NCBI RefSeq assembly: GCF_000688395.1
Contig: NZ_JIAG01000010.1
Coordinates: forward strand, 62,001 to 126,000
Direction of reading: 5' to 3'
From: Haematomicrobium sanguinis DSM 21259
GTDB lineage: Bacteria > Actinomycetota > Actinomycetes > Actinomycetales > Micrococcaceae
DNA length: 64,000 bases
Shown: positions 1 through 9,300 of the stretch, piece by piece
Layout of the letters: every line of letters begins with the position of its first letter
Numbering within the stretch: position 1 is the first letter of the stretch
Made by a program: the position numbers and the translations under genes
The notes under the pieces: model-generated
Databases searched by the model: none
Seen by the model: the letters and a program-made list of their open reading frames with translations, nothing else
Told to the model about the DNA's origin: nothing

Positions 1-1
1 T

Positions 2-268
2 GAAGATCTGTACTTCCCCTATGCGCAGCCGCAAGAGATGCAGGTGCCCCCGCTCTACCTTGACGAGGCTCAAGCGGGCTCGATTGCCACCCAAATTTCG
101 GATGTCTCCACCTTTTTGCAACAGGCGGTTTTCGAATTCACCTCCGGTAAGCGGAACGCAAACGACGACGGCGCGTGGCAAGCTTTTAAGGACGAGGTCG
201 CCTCACGCGGGGCTACTCAGATTATCGAGGTCATGCAGCCTGCCGTCGATGCCTTCCGTAACGCCTAG
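2..268 (+). CDS. ABC sugar-type solute-binding protein, C-terminal part (partial)
   Basis: This is the last 88 codons of a reading frame entering from the left edge and ending in TAG. The residues align by eye with the C-terminus of the lipoprotein at 1774-3543: both have a tyrosine, then a Gln-Pro-Gln-Glu segment, a run of helical residues with an N/D-rich linker, and a final 'W..F...V...G' helix. It is therefore most likely the end of a paralogous extracellular solute-binding protein that captures an oligosaccharide or similar ligand for an ABC importer. N-terminus, signal peptide and ligand site are outside the window. No permease or ATPase gene follows it. Confidence 0.7.
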   Translation, partial: EDLYFPYAQPQEMQVPPLYLDEAQAGSIATQISDVSTFLQQAVFEFTSGKRNANDDGAWQAFKDEVASRGATQIIEVMQPAVDAFRNA

Positions 269-277
269 TTGGCGAGG

Positions 278-757
278 CTAGTTTGCTGCGGCAATCGTGC
301 CGGTGTCTTCGTATTCCTTGATCTGGTTAATGCGGCGGATGTGGCGCTCTTCATTGCTGAACGGGGTTTTCAAAAATTCCTCGATGATGGCGGTTGCCTC
401 TTCGATGGAATGTTGGCGTCCGCCCACGGCAACGACGTTCGCGTCGTTGTGTTGGCGGGCTAGGCGCGCGGTCTCGAGGTTCCAGGCGAGCGCCGCGCGG
501 ATGCCCTTGACCTTGTTGGCCGCGATCTGTTCGCCGTTGCCGGAGCCGCCCAGAACAATGCCGAGCGCGTCGACGCCGGCCTCTTGATCGGCGATGACTG
601 CCTCGGCGGCGGCAATGCAGAAGGCGGGGTAATCGTCCAGCGGGTCATATTCTCTGGGGCCGTGATCAATCATCTCGTAGCCTTGCGAGCTCAGAACTTT
701 GACCAGGTGCGCCGAGAGTTCCATCCCTGCGTGGTCGGTAGCAATGTGTACGCGCAT
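278..757 (-). CDS. rpiB: Ribose-5-phosphate isomerase B
   Basis: This enzyme interconverts ribose-5-phosphate and ribulose-5-phosphate in the non-oxidative pentose phosphate pathway. The 159-residue product opens with the RpiB signature 'MRVHIATDHAG' and has 'DDYPAF' and 'LGGSGNGEQIAANKVKGIRA'. The GSGNGE form, with glutamate where the E. coli enzyme uses a catalytic cysteine, is the actinobacterial type. I chose the ATG at 757 rather than the one at 775 because AAAGGTG lies just upstream of it and RpiB proteins begin at this Met. It is convergent with the solute-binding fragment on its left. gnd at 41031-42473 supplies the same pathway. Confidence 0.93.
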   Translation of the reverse strand: MRVHIATDHAGMELSAHLVKVLSSQGYEMIDHGPREYDPLDDYPAFCIAAAEAVIADQEAGVDALGIVLGGSGNGEQIAANKVKGIRAALAWNLETARLARQHNDANVVAVGGRQHSIEEATAIIEEFLKTPFSNEERHIRRINQIKEYEDTGTIAAAN

Positions 758-796
758 GATCACCTTTCGCGCCAAAAGAAGTGTGTGAGTCCCAGC

Positions 797-1636
797 CTAA
801 ATGAAACGGGTTGCCAGTCGCACCGCGGGGTCGAGGTCCGGGGCATGACCGGACGGCAACGCGATACCGCCTCCAGCCAGCGCAACCAGTGCGGCGAGTA
901 GGGCTCTGGCCGTGAGGCCGCTGGATTTGGGATTTTCCGGGTTGACCTCGTTGTCGATGCGGAAATCGTAGCTACCGGCACTCCCCGACGCCTGAATGCG
1001 GTGCACTGTGCGTTCGGCACTCCCGTCGGCGATGACCTCCACCTCAACGGGCACGCCGGGTGCGGACAGGGAGAGCGCCACCGTGACGTTCGCGGTCGCC
1101 GGGAATGCCTGGATCGCCTCATCGGGAGTGCCGCGAAAGATCGTGCGCCTGCCCTCCCCCAGCCCGGCAACCAGGGCGGGGTTGAAGGCTTGGGCGCGCT
1201 TCGCCGTCGTAATTTTGATGCCGGTGAGGCCGCCGGACAGGGCGGCCGCGCAGATGAGGTCAAGACCGCCGATGGCACCTGTGGTGAGCCAGAACGAGGT
1301 GGTGGACGCTTGTAGCGTGTGGCGCAGCGCTTGGTTGGCGAGCGCACCGACTGAGGTAATGATCAGCGGTGTGCCGCTCGCGAGAACGCGAGGTGCCCAG
1401 GTGGAGACCGCGTCGACGCTCGCGCATTCGATGACGATGTCGGCGCTCGCGCAGAGCTCGGTGAATTCGGTGCCGTTGGACCCAGCGCTTCGGCCAATTG
1501 ATCCGATGATTGTGAGCGGGTAGTCCGAGGCGCCGATGAGCGTCTCTAGGTGACCCGCTATGGAGCCGCGGCCTATCAGCCCCACGCGGAACCGGCGCTG
1601 CGCTGGCGGGGCACCCGAGGTGCGGGCATGCGTCAT
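797..1636 (-). CDS. Aspartate dehydrogenase-like NAD(P)-dependent oxidoreductase
   Basis: Product of 279 residues with an N-terminal Rossmann fold ('RVGLIGRGSIAGHL' at about residue 16) and the C-terminal catalytic domain of the aspartate dehydrogenase/NadX family. Visible family marks are 'TGAIGGLDLI', 'NVTVALSLSAPG' and the terminal 'NPENPKSSGLTA'. Known members deaminate L-aspartate to iminoaspartate or oxaloacetate; the substrate here is inferred. A longer frame reaches 1747, but the ATG at 1636 leaves a normal short leader and is preceded by GTGGTGAC, so it is preferred. The gene is divergent from the solute-binding lipoprotein at 1774, and the 137-bp gap between them must hold both promoters. 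No nadA, nadB or nadC is nearby. Confidence 0.8.
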   Translation of the reverse strand: MTHARTSGAPPAQRRFRVGLIGRGSIAGHLETLIGASDYPLTIIGSIGRSAGSNGTEFTELCASADIVIECASVDAVSTWAPRVLASGTPLIITSVGALANQALRHTLQASTTSFWLTTGAIGGLDLICAAALSGGLTGIKITTAKRAQAFNPALVAGLGEGRRTIFRGTPDEAIQAFPATANVTVALSLSAPGVPVEVEVIADGSAERTVHRIQASGSAGSYDFRIDNEVNPENPKSSGLTARALLAALVALAGGGIALPSGHAPDLDPAVRLATRFI

Positions 1637-1773
1637 GTCACCACTAAAGCAAACCCGTCGGCGACACGCTATGCCTCCCGAAGATAAGCCTTGATTCATC
1701 CGATGTTTTGCGGTAGCTTGACCGACAACAGATGTGAACAGAATCACACCGAAATAAACATTAGGGGGTAATT

Positions 1774-3543
1774 ATGCGCAACTCAGATTCGACCTTGGCC
1801 AGCCACACGAAACCGGGAGCAGTGGGGACCAGCCGCCGAACCTTCCTGGGCGGGATGGCGCTCTCGTTAGCTGCCGTGGGACTCGCCGGCTGTAGCGGTG
1901 GAGGCGCTGCGGCGAGAAGCGACCTGGACCCGAACCGAATCTTGCCCCCGGAAGGCGGACCGGAGTTCACCCTGATCGACACCGTCCAGTACCCGCCGAA
2001 CTACGTGGGGCCCAAGGCATACACGCCGAAACCGATCGTGACCGAGAAGGTGACCTTGAAGGTCGCCACCACCACGGACGCCAGCATCGCGAATTGGGAC
2101 ACCAATAAAGTCTCCAAGTGGATGGAGGAACGCACGGGAGTGTCGGTGGAATGGATCACTCTGCCCAGCGGCGCGGATCTGACCAGCAAGGTAAACGCCA
2201 TGATCGGTTCGAATGACCTGCCGGACGTCTTCTTTAATCCCTACGGCACCGTCATGTCCCCGGCGATGCTCAATCAAGACGGTGCCGCCGGTGTGCTGAT
2301 TGAACTCGACGAGATCATCGATAAATACTGCCCCAACGCGAAAATGGCTCTGAGCGAGTACAAGGACCAAATCAGCCTGCTTCGCTCGACCGAGGGCAAG
2401 CTGTACACCTTCCCGACGATCAATGACTGCTACCACTGCCGATCCGCGGCGGAAAAGATCTGGATTAACCAGAACGTGTTGGACAAGATCGGTGCCGAGA
2501 TTCCTACCACCACCGAGGAATTTGTCGAAGCCTTGCGCGCGGCCAAGGAGCTGGATCCTCAAATGCAGACCTACACCACCTGGAGCGACGGCGGCGCGCA
2601 GCAGGAACTGCGGTGGGACATGCCGATTATGGGGTCCTTAACCTATTTCCCGGGGACCAGCGCGTTGGCACTGAACAAGGACGGGCAGGTAATTCTTCCG
2701 GCCATCACCGACGAGGCGCGCAACGGTTTTGCGTTCTTTGCCCAGCTGAATCGAGAGGGCTTGGTCAACCCTAAGTGGTGGAATCAGACCATTGAACAGC
2801 TCCAGCGGGTGACCCCGGAAGATCGGGCTTTCATCGTAGCTTCCCCGCACCCAGGGGTCATGACGAAGGTCTCAGACCCCGCGATCAACCGGTGGAAGTC
2901 CATGGCGCCGATGTCCGGGCCAGATGGCACCCGCATTGCTGCATGGAATTACTATGGCGGTGCCGACACTGGCGGTCTGATCACCCGCGCCTGCAAGACT
3001 CCGGAGGTTGCGGCGGCATGGATGGACCTCATGCTGGAAATGGAGGCGACCCTGACCACTACCTTTGGTCCGCGAGGGGTGACCTGGGAATGGTCGCCCG
3101 AAGGAGCCAAAGGCTTCACCGGCGAACAGGCCATCTACGCGCAAAAATCCGGTCCCGACAACAAGGATTGGTGGGGCCAGCTTGCTCCCAACTTCCGCTC
3201 GCTCTCCTACCGCGATGGCGAACAGGTTGTCGAGAGCCAGTACAACTTTGAACAGGTATTGCGCCTGGAATCGGAGCGAAACTACGCCCCGTACCAGCAA
3301 CCCCAAGAATGGCAGTTGCCGCAAGTCCCGCTCACTACGGAGGAAGCAACCGCCGCGTTGACCCCGCAAACGGATATCAACACCTACCTGGTGCAAGCGA
3401 TTACCGCCTTCGCGAACGGAGCCAAGGACCCGGAGTCCGAAGACGATTGGAAGGCCTTCGTCAAGGGCGCCACCGACCGAGGAGTAGAGACGCTGACCAG
3501 CACCTACCAGACCGCGTGGAATCGATTCAAGCAACTGGGCTAG
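1774..3543 (+). CDS. Extracellular solute-binding lipoprotein of an ABC importer
   Basis: Product of 589 residues. The N-terminus has a twin-arginine motif (SRRTFLGG, about residue 24) and a lipobox 'LAGC' about residue 45, so it is probably exported folded by Tat and then lipid-anchored. The mature part resembles large family-1 solute-binding proteins of the LplA/YtcQ group, which bind complex carbohydrates for ABC importers. AGGGGG precedes the ATG at 1774. Its C-terminus resembles the truncated product at 2-268, so two paralogs lie within 3.5 kb. No permease or ATPase gene adjoins it; the next gene is pepN after about 95 bp. The ligand cannot be read from sequence. Confidence 0.85.
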   Translation: MRNSDSTLASHTKPGAVGTSRRTFLGGMALSLAAVGLAGCSGGGAAARSDLDPNRILPPEGGPEFTLIDTVQYPPNYVGPKAYTPKPIVTEKVTLKVATTTDASIANWDTNKVSKWMEERTGVSVEWITLPSGADLTSKVNAMIGSNDLPDVFFNPYGTVMSPAMLNQDGAAGVLIELDEIIDKYCPNAKMALSEYKDQISLLRSTEGKLYTFPTINDCYHCRSAAEKIWINQNVLDKIGAEIPTTTEEFVEALRAAKELDPQMQTYTTWSDGGAQQELRWDMPIMGSLTYFPGTSALALNKDGQVILPAITDEARNGFAFFAQLNREGLVNPKWWNQTIEQLQRVTPEDRAFIVASPHPGVMTKVSDPAINRWKSMAPMSGPDGTRIAAWNYYGGADTGGLITRACKTPEVAAAWMDLMLEMEATLTTTFGPRGVTWEWSPEGAKGFTGEQAIYAQKSGPDNKDWWGQLAPNFRSLSYRDGEQVVESQYNFEQVLRLESERNYAPYQQPQEWQLPQVPLTTEEATAALTPQTDINTYLVQAITAFANGAKDPESEDDWKAFVKGATDRGVETLTSTYQTAWNRFKQLG

Positions 3544-3638
3544 GCGGGGCGCGCCAGAGCTGAAACGTGCCGCACCGAAACAAAAGTGATTGACTAAACT
3601 CATCACTTCTTGCACCCCCGTTCAGAAAGGCCCACCAG

Positions 3639-6185
3639 GTGCCCGCCGAAAATCTCACTCGTACCGAGGCGCAAGGTCGCGCCGACCTGCTCTCCGTGGA
3701 TAGCTATGACATCGACCTCGATCTCAGCCGTCCCACCGAAGACACCTTTGGCTCCACCACGAGAGTGTCGTTCTCAGCCACCGAAGGCGGTTCCACCTTT
3801 ATCGACGCCATCACGGATTCGGTAACTCGCGTGGTGCTCAACGGGCGCGAACTGGACCCGGCCGCCGTTGCCGATGGGACGCGTATCCAACTCGATGATC
3901 TGGCAACCACCAACGAACTCACCGTCGAGGCGCGGATGAAGTACATGAACACCGGCGAGGGCCTTCACCGCTTCACCGACCCGGCGGACGGCGAGGTGTA
4001 CCTCTACACCCAGTTCGAGGTTCCGGACTCTCGGCGCGTTTTTGCCGTGTTTGAGCAACCGGATTTGAAGGCGACCTTCCAATTCACGGTGCGCGTCCCG
4101 GAGAACTGGACCGTGGTGTCCAACCAACCTACCGGTGAACCGGAGAAGAACGACGGCGTTGCCTCCTTTGCGTTCGAGCCCACCGTGCGCTTGGCGAGCT
4201 ATGTGACGGCGATTGTCGCCGGGCCGTACAAGTCGGTGCACTCGGAACTGACGAGCGCTGACGGACGGATCATTCCCCTGGGGCTGTATGCGCGCGCCTC
4301 CCTCATGGACTACGTGGACGCCGAGGAGATTTTTGAATTGACCCGCCAGGGCTTCGAGTTCTTTGAGCGCGAGTTCGACCGGCCGTACCCGTTTGCCAAA
4401 TATGACCAGCTTTTTGTGCCCGAATTCAACGCCGGGGCGATGGAGAACGCCGGTGCGGTGACGATTCTTGAGGATTACGTTTTCCGCTCTCGCGTTGCGC
4501 AAGCGAAGGTGGAGCGCCGCGCGATTACCGTGCTGCACGAGTTGGCGCACATGTGGTTCGGCGACTTGGTCACCATGAAGTGGTGGAACGACTTATGGCT
4601 CAACGAGTCCTTCGCCGAGTACGCCTCGCACCTGGCGGCGGTGGAAGCGACCAAGTACAAGGACGCCTGGACAACCTTCGCCGCCGTGGAGAAATCCTGG
4701 GCGTACGCGCAAGATCAGCTCCCGTCAACCCATCCGATCGTGGCGCCGATCAATGATCTGGAAGATGTCCAGGTCAACTTTGACGGGATTACCTACGCCA
4801 AGGGCGCCTCGGTGCTCAAACAACTGGTGGCGTGGGTCGGCCAAGAGGAGTTCATGCAGGGCGTGCGCAGTTACTTCGCGAAGCACGCGTTTGGGAACAC
4901 CACACTCCCGGATCTCCTCTCCGAGTTTGAAGCCTCAAGCGGGCGCGATCTCAAGGAATGGTCCAAAGCGTGGCTGGAAACCAGCCAAGTCAACACCCTG
5001 CGGCCAGAGATTGCGGTGGACGAGGACGGGGTCATTACCGAACTGGCGATCACGCAGAGCGCCGTCGCTGAGCATCCCGTGTTGCGGCCGCACCGCTTGG
5101 CTGTGGGTTTCTACAACCTCAACGAATCCGGTGCGTTGGAGCGTACCGATCGCATTGAGTTGGATGTTGACGGGGAACGCACCGTCGTTGCCGAGGCCGC
5201 CGGGAAGAAACGCCCTGCGCTGCTGTTGCTCAATGACGAGGATCTCGCCTACGCGAAAATCCGCTTGGATGACGCCTCCTTCCGTACCGCGACCCGCTCC
5301 CTTGGCGCGGTCAGCGATTCGTTGGCACGAAACCTGTTGTGGTCCGCCGCTTGGGACGGAACCCGCGATGGAGAAATCCCGGCCCGGAACTTTATAGAGC
5401 TGGCCATCGGTAACCTCGGTACCGAAACCGACTCCTCGGCAACCCTGATTATTCTGCGCCAGTTGGCCACCAGCGTTGATCTTTACGTGGACCCGGCCGA
5501 CCGTGACGCTATTCGGGTGGCGTTGGCCGAGAGCCTGTGGGATCTCACCGAGGCGGCCGAGGCTGGCTCGGACAACCAATTGCAGTTCGTCAAGGCTTTT
5601 GCCGAGCATGCCCGCTCGAGCGAGCACCTGGACATTTTGGAATCGCTCTTGACCGGCGGTAAGTCGCTTCCAGGCTTGCCTATGGACCAAGACCTCAAGT
5701 GGGATCTGTTGACGGCACTGGTGGTCGGGGGACGCGCCGGCGAAACCGAGATCGCCGCGATGGCCGCGCAGGACAAAACCTCCACCGGCGAAAAGAGCGC
5801 CGCCCGCGCCCGCGCCGCAGTACAAGGCGAGGAGGCCAAAAAGGAGGCGTGGAAGTCTATTGTTAAGGGCGCAGAGCTCTCCAACAATATTCAAAGCGGC
5901 GTGATTGAGGGCTTCAACAAGGTCACCGATCCGGCGCAACTGAGCGAATTTGCAGCCAAATACTTCAAGAACATTGAGCGCATCTGGGATGAGCGCACCA
6001 ATGATGAGGCACAGCGGATTGTCACCGGGCTCTACCCGCGGCTGCAGGCGGATCAAGCGACCGTGGACGCGAGCGAGGCATTCCTTGACGAACTTGGCGA
6101 CCGGAAGCCCGCATTGCGGCGATTGGTGAGCGAGAGCACCGATTCGCTCCGCCGAGCCTTGAAAGCGCAGGCAGCCGACAAGTGA
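3639..6185 (+). CDS. pepN: Aminopeptidase N (M1 family)
   Basis: Cytoplasmic zinc aminopeptidase that removes N-terminal residues from peptides. The 848-residue length is normal for actinobacterial PepN. It has the substrate-anchoring GAMEN motif ('GAMENAG', about residue 266), the zinc site HELAH about 30 residues later, and the third ligand glutamate in 'WLNESFAEY'. The C-terminal half is the helical ERAP1-like domain. Translation starts at GTG 3639, with AAAGG 10 nt upstream; no ATG gives a full N-terminus. The stop codon overlaps the GTG start of the OsmC-like gene by 4 nt, so pepN, osmC and glbO probably form one translationally coupled operon. Confidence 0.96.
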   Translation: MPAENLTRTEAQGRADLLSVDSYDIDLDLSRPTEDTFGSTTRVSFSATEGGSTFIDAITDSVTRVVLNGRELDPAAVADGTRIQLDDLATTNELTVEARMKYMNTGEGLHRFTDPADGEVYLYTQFEVPDSRRVFAVFEQPDLKATFQFTVRVPENWTVVSNQPTGEPEKNDGVASFAFEPTVRLASYVTAIVAGPYKSVHSELTSADGRIIPLGLYARASLMDYVDAEEIFELTRQGFEFFEREFDRPYPFAKYDQLFVPEFNAGAMENAGAVTILEDYVFRSRVAQAKVERRAITVLHELAHMWFGDLVTMKWWNDLWLNESFAEYASHLAAVEATKYKDAWTTFAAVEKSWAYAQDQLPSTHPIVAPINDLEDVQVNFDGITYAKGASVLKQLVAWVGQEEFMQGVRSYFAKHAFGNTTLPDLLSEFEASSGRDLKEWSKAWLETSQVNTLRPEIAVDEDGVITELAITQSAVAEHPVLRPHRLAVGFYNLNESGALERTDRIELDVDGERTVVAEAAGKKRPALLLLNDEDLAYAKIRLDDASFRTATRSLGAVSDSLARNLLWSAAWDGTRDGEIPARNFIELAIGNLGTETDSSATLIILRQLATSVDLYVDPADRDAIRVALAESLWDLTEAAEAGSDNQLQFVKAFAEHARSSEHLDILESLLTGGKSLPGLPMDQDLKWDLLTALVVGGRAGETEIAAMAAQDKTSTGEKSAARARAAVQGEEAKKEAWKSIVKGAELSNNIQSGVIEGFNKVTDPAQLSEFAAKYFKNIERIWDERTNDEAQRIVTGLYPRLQADQATVDASEAFLDELGDRKPALRRLVSESTDSLRRALKAQAADK

Positions 6186-6670
6186 GCGAACACTCCTACC
6201 AGGTCAGCGTCCAGTGGGAGGGCAATCGAGGCACCGGGACGAGCGGTTACCGCGACTACGGTCGAGAACACACCGTGTCCGCCGCCGATCTGCCCGACAT
6301 TCCCGCTAGCGCCGACCGCACCTTCCATGGGGACGCCGATCGGTGGAACCCAGAGCAACTGCTCATCGCCGCGCTCGCGCAATGCCACATGCTCTCCTAC
6401 TTGCATATGGCAACCAACGCTAGTGTAGTTGTCGTCGATTATCAGGACTCCGCGCGCGGCACGTTGGTTCTTAATAGTGATAACTCCGGGCAGTTCTCAG
6501 AGGTAACCCTGTACCCTTTGGTCACTCTCGCCGCTGGGGCAAGCGCGGAGGACCAGCAAGCGGCTCTCGATGCGCACCACAGCGCACACGAGGCCTGTTT
6601 CATTGCCCGCTCGGTGAATTTTGCGGTCAATGTGGAACCGACGGTGGTCATTCAGGAGTCGGGAGAATGA
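6182..6670 (+). CDS. OsmC family peroxiredoxin-like protein
   Basis: Product of 162 residues with the OsmC/Ohr fold. It has an N-terminal beta region, the first conserved cysteine in '[11 protein letters not shown]' (about residue 63), and the second in '[10 protein letters not shown]' (about residue 141). Family members use this cysteine pair to reduce organic hydroperoxides. The sequence is of the general OsmC type, so the physiological peroxide is not predictable. It starts at GTG overlapping the pepN stop by 4 nt and ends overlapping the glbO ATG by 4 nt. Tight coupling to a globin gene suggests a shared oxidative-stress context. Confidence 0.88.
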   Translation: MSEHSYQVSVQWEGNRGTGTSGYRDYGREHTVSAADLPDIPASADRTFHGDADRWNPEQLLIAALAQCHMLSYLHMATNASVVVVDYQDSARGTLVLNSDNSGQFSEVTLYPLVTLAAGASAEDQQAALDAHHSAHEACFIARSVNFAVNVEPTVVIQESGE

Positions 6671-7146
6671 GCTCAGATACCGCTGGCGGACCATCCGAGC
6701 CGCTCAATCCCCGTGCGGCCGCACCCCGCGGCAAAGATCTGGGTTTGAGCAACCAGGCGGGGTTCACCCAGCCAAGCGAGAGCATGTATGAGTCAATGGG
6801 CGGGCATGAAACGTTTGCCGCGATCGTGCACGAGTTTTATCGCCGCGTGGCCGATGACGAACTGCTCCGGCCCATGTACCCCGAAGAGGACCTGGCACCT
6901 GCCGAGCGGCGACTGCTCATGTTCTTGGAACAGTACTGGGGCGGCCCAAAGACCTATGGCGAAGAACGCGGACACCCCCGCTTGCGGATGCGGCACATGC
7001 CGTTCCGGGTCAACGCCGAGGCGCGTGATCGCTGGCTCTTGCACATGCGCGCCGCCGTGGACCAAGCGCACCTGCCGCCGCTGTATGAGAATATGCTGTG
7101 GGATTATCTGGAACGTGCAGCACACTCCATGGTCAATAGCGCCTAG
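6667..7146 (+). CDS. glbO: Group II truncated hemoglobin (trHbO)
   Basis: Heme protein of 159 residues. The globin domain begins about residue 40 with '[25 protein letters not shown]' region features, followed by '[23 protein letters not shown]' region features and 'RLRMRHMPF', where the RMRH histidine is the proximal heme ligand of group II globins. The later tryptophan in 'RWLLHM' and the C-terminal helix are also present. An N-terminal extension of about 38 residues rich in Pro and Ala precedes the domain. Group II globins bind O2 and are linked to oxygen and peroxide chemistry in actinobacteria. ATGA overlap with the OsmC gene supports co-translation. It is convergent with the next gene, sharing 4 nt. 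Confidence 0.93.
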   Translation: MSSDTAGGPSEPLNPRAAAPRGKDLGLSNQAGFTQPSESMYESMGGHETFAAIVHEFYRRVADDELLRPMYPEEDLAPAERRLLMFLEQYWGGPKTYGEERGHPRLRMRHMPFRVNAEARDRWLLHMRAAVDQAHLPPLYENMLWDYLERAAHSMVNSA

Positions 7147-7784
7147 TTGTTCTTGACGAGCACATGACCCACCGGCGTGCTCAGCCGCGTCCAACGCCCC
7201 GAGGTGAATATCGGGACAGGACCGGTCACCTTGAGGAAGCCGAGCGTGAACGCGGCAAATGCCGCACCTTTGGGCAGCGGTTCGTCCTCGGCAACCGGAC
7301 TCCCCCAGATCGCGTTCCGGGCGGCCGTGACCATGTGCGGTCCGGGGTTCTCCGGGAGCGCGCGGGCCACCTCCTCGATCCCCTCTTTCGCGACCGATTC
7401 CAAGAAGCCTGCGTCCAGTTCTCCGACCGATTCCCAGCCGCCGCGCGGCGGCAGTATTCCCGACCAGCCAACCGACACTTCGGTAGGCGGCACACTAATA
7501 CTTGTTGAACTAATGGGTTGGCGGGCAATGCGATCGGCCAGTGAAGCCAATGACACGGTGATGTTGATGTTCGCTGGTTGGGCAAGGACGCTCGTGCGCA
7601 ATCCCAAAATGGTCGGTGTTTTCTCCCCTAGATTCTTCGGTGCGAGGATGGCCACGTAGCTGGCGAGCACGCTCCCGGAGGCAACCAGGTGGAGTCCCGT
7701 GTCGCTCACCTGCTTAGCCCGGCGCACGAGGTGAGCGAAGTCGCGGTAGGAGGGTTCGTCGTCGAACATCAGAAGATCGCTCAC
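7143..7784 (-). CDS. Conserved hypothetical protein, cotranscribed with a thioesterase
   Basis: Product of 213 residues that I do not recognise as a named family. It looks soluble: no signal peptide or long hydrophobic stretch is seen. It opens '[20 protein letters not shown]' and has repeated Val/Ile strands and a Gly-Pro turn near the middle. Its ATG overlaps the stop of the 4HBT thioesterase by 4 nt, so the two are translated as a pair. I recall a similar hypothetical near globin and thioesterase genes in other actinobacteria, which would suggest a conserved neighbourhood; that is memory, not something shown here. Function unknown. Confidence 0.75.
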   Translation of the reverse strand: MSDLLMFDDEPSYRDFAHLVRRAKQVSDTGLHLVASGSVLASYVAILAPKNLGEKTPTILGLRTSVLAQPANINITVSLASLADRIARQPISSTSISVPPTEVSVGWSGILPPRGGWESVGELDAGFLESVAKEGIEEVARALPENPGPHMVTAARNAIWGSPVAEDEPLPKGAAFAAFTLGFLKVTGPVPIFTSGRWTRLSTPVGHVLVKNN

Positions 7785-8260
7785 GCAACCCCCATCCTGC
7801 GGAAATTGACCGGCTCGCCGATCAGCGGTGAGAGGCCGTCGCGCATGGGGGCGGAGAGGCGCTCGGGGCGGCCGGTGGCGATCTTGACGAGGACGATGCC
7901 GGTTTCGGCGTGCGCGTAGATGGTGGACCCGTCTTCTTCTTGGACGAGGTATTGCAGCGTGTAGGAGGAGCCGCCGATGTGCGAGACCCAGATGCGCACG
8001 AAGATCGGGTCGAGGCGGAACGTGAGCTGATTCAGGTACTCGATGCGCTGACCGCCAACCATCGGCAGTGCGCCCTCGGGGGCGTGCTCCTTGAGCGATG
8101 TGCCGTTGACGCCCGGGGTTTCGGACCAGGTGATGGGGGTATTGAGCAGGCGGACGCGGGCGTCTTCAAGGTAGCGTAAGTAGGTGACGTTGTTGACGTG
8201 TTGGTAGGAATCTTCATCGCTGTAACGCATTTGGATCGGGAAAAGAAAGCCGGAACTCAT
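7781..8260 (-). CDS. Acyl-CoA thioesterase, 4HBT hotdog fold (FadM/YbgC-like)
   Basis: Product of 159 residues with the single hotdog domain of 4-hydroxybenzoyl-CoA thioesterase-type enzymes. The N-terminal 'MRYSDEDSYQHVNNVTYLRY' stretch carries the catalytic aspartate region (normally D in 'RYxDxDxxGHVNN'; here Asp is kept and Gly is replaced by Gln). It hydrolyses acyl-CoA thioesters in the cytoplasm; chain length is not predictable. The stop overlaps the ATG of the downstream hypothetical gene. Its promoter must lie in the 130 bp shared with tesB, which includes one copy of the inverted repeat at 8290-8368. Confidence 0.85.
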   Translation of the reverse strand: MSSGFLFPIQMRYSDEDSYQHVNNVTYLRYLEDARVRLLNTPITWSETPGVNGTSLKEHAPEGALPMVGGQRIEYLNQLTFRLDPIFVRIWVSHIGGSSYTLQYLVQEEDGSTIYAHAETGIVLVKIATGRPERLSAPMRDGLSPLIGEPVNFRRMGVA

Positions 8261-8289
8261 GTGTCCATCATGTCAAAAACTCACCCCCT

Positions 8290-8368
8290 CACAATCGACT
8301 GTGCAAAACACGCACGCGACACGCCGTGTAAGTGTGCATTATCTGCACAATGGATTTTGACTGTGCAC
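8290..8368. repeat. Left copy of an inverted intergenic repeat flanking tesB
   Basis: Positions 8290-8327 are the exact reverse complement of 9341-9378 (38 of 38 bases). Similarity continues imperfectly to about 8368/9301, for a total of about 79 bp. The unit is itself an imperfect palindrome: AATCGACTGTGCA at its outer end is answered by a degraded TGCACA..GATTT at its inner end. No open reading frame is inside it. It lies between the divergent 4HBT thioesterase and tesB and so may overlap their promoters. Confidence 0.85.
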
Positions 8369-8390
8369 TGATTTTTCCTGGAGGTAGGTA

Positions 8391-9287
8391 GTGGAATCGA
8401 CCGGCTTGGATCCCGTGGAGCGTCTGCTCGGGTTGCTGGATTTGTCCGATGCGGGCGGGGCGCGAACCGAGGAGGACATTTACGTCGGCGAGTCGCAACC
8501 GCAACCGGGTGGCCGGGTTTTCGGCGGGCAGGTGCTGGCGCAATCCGTGATGGCGGCGGCGCGGACGGTTCCGGAGGATCGGCTCATCCATTCCATGCAC
8601 GGGTATTTTCTGCGAGCCGGGGACGCTGCACAGCCCATCACCTTTGGAGTGCAGCGCCTGCGCGACGGGCGTTCCTTTTCGGCCAGGCGCTCCCACGCCT
8701 ATCAAAACGGCGAGCCGATTTTGTCCATGATCGCCTCATTTCAAGTTTCCGACGAAGGTATTGACCATCAGGAGCCCATGCCGGAGGGCGTTCCGGATCC
8801 CGAATCGCTTCCCAGTACGGCGGATCTGATTGGCAAGATTGACCACCCTGCAGCGCGTGCGTGGGCGTTTGGGCGGGCCTTCGATATTCGGCATATTTCG
8901 GCACCTATTTATTTGACCGGTGACACCTCCGGCGAGGCGGTCAATGCGGTGTGGATGAAGACGTCCCGCGCGTTGCCGGACAATGAGACTTTGCATCGGG
9001 CGGCGCTCGCCTATGCCAGCGATTACACTCTGTTGGAGCCGATTTTGCGCCGGCATTCCTTGGCGTGGACGACCCGCGGGATGAGTGTGGCGAGCCTCGA
9101 TCACGCAATGTGGTGGTTCCGGCCGGTGCGGGTGGATGACTGGTTGCTGTACACCCAGGTGTCGCCAAATGCGTCCGGCGCTCGGGGTCTCTCGATCGGC
9201 CGCATTTATAACCGTTCCGGCGAGCTGGTCGCGTCGGTCGCGCAGGAAGGCATGGTGCGGGTTCCGCCCGTCGGCTCAGAGGGTTGA
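8391..9287 (+). CDS. tesB: Acyl-CoA thioesterase II
   Basis: Double-hotdog thioesterase of 298 residues that hydrolyses medium- and long-chain acyl-CoA. Family marks include 'GRVFGGQVLAQ' (about residue 40), the N-terminal half ending near residue 120, and a second hotdog with 'SLDHAMWWFRP' and 'YTQVSPNASGARG', which hold the usual Asp and Thr/Gln active-site positions. Start is GTG 8391 behind a strong GGAGGTAGGTA. It stands alone, enclosed by the inverted repeats at 8290-8368 and 9301-9378, and is oriented toward ettA on the other strand. Confidence 0.93.
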   Translation: MESTGLDPVERLLGLLDLSDAGGARTEEDIYVGESQPQPGGRVFGGQVLAQSVMAAARTVPEDRLIHSMHGYFLRAGDAAQPITFGVQRLRDGRSFSARRSHAYQNGEPILSMIASFQVSDEGIDHQEPMPEGVPDPESLPSTADLIGKIDHPAARAWAFGRAFDIRHISAPIYLTGDTSGEAVNAVWMKTSRALPDNETLHRAALAYASDYTLLEPILRRHSLAWTTRGMSVASLDHAMWWFRPVRVDDWLLYTQVSPNASGARGLSIGRIYNRSGELVASVAQEGMVRVPPVGSEG

Positions 9288-9300
9288 GGGCCCGCTTCTA

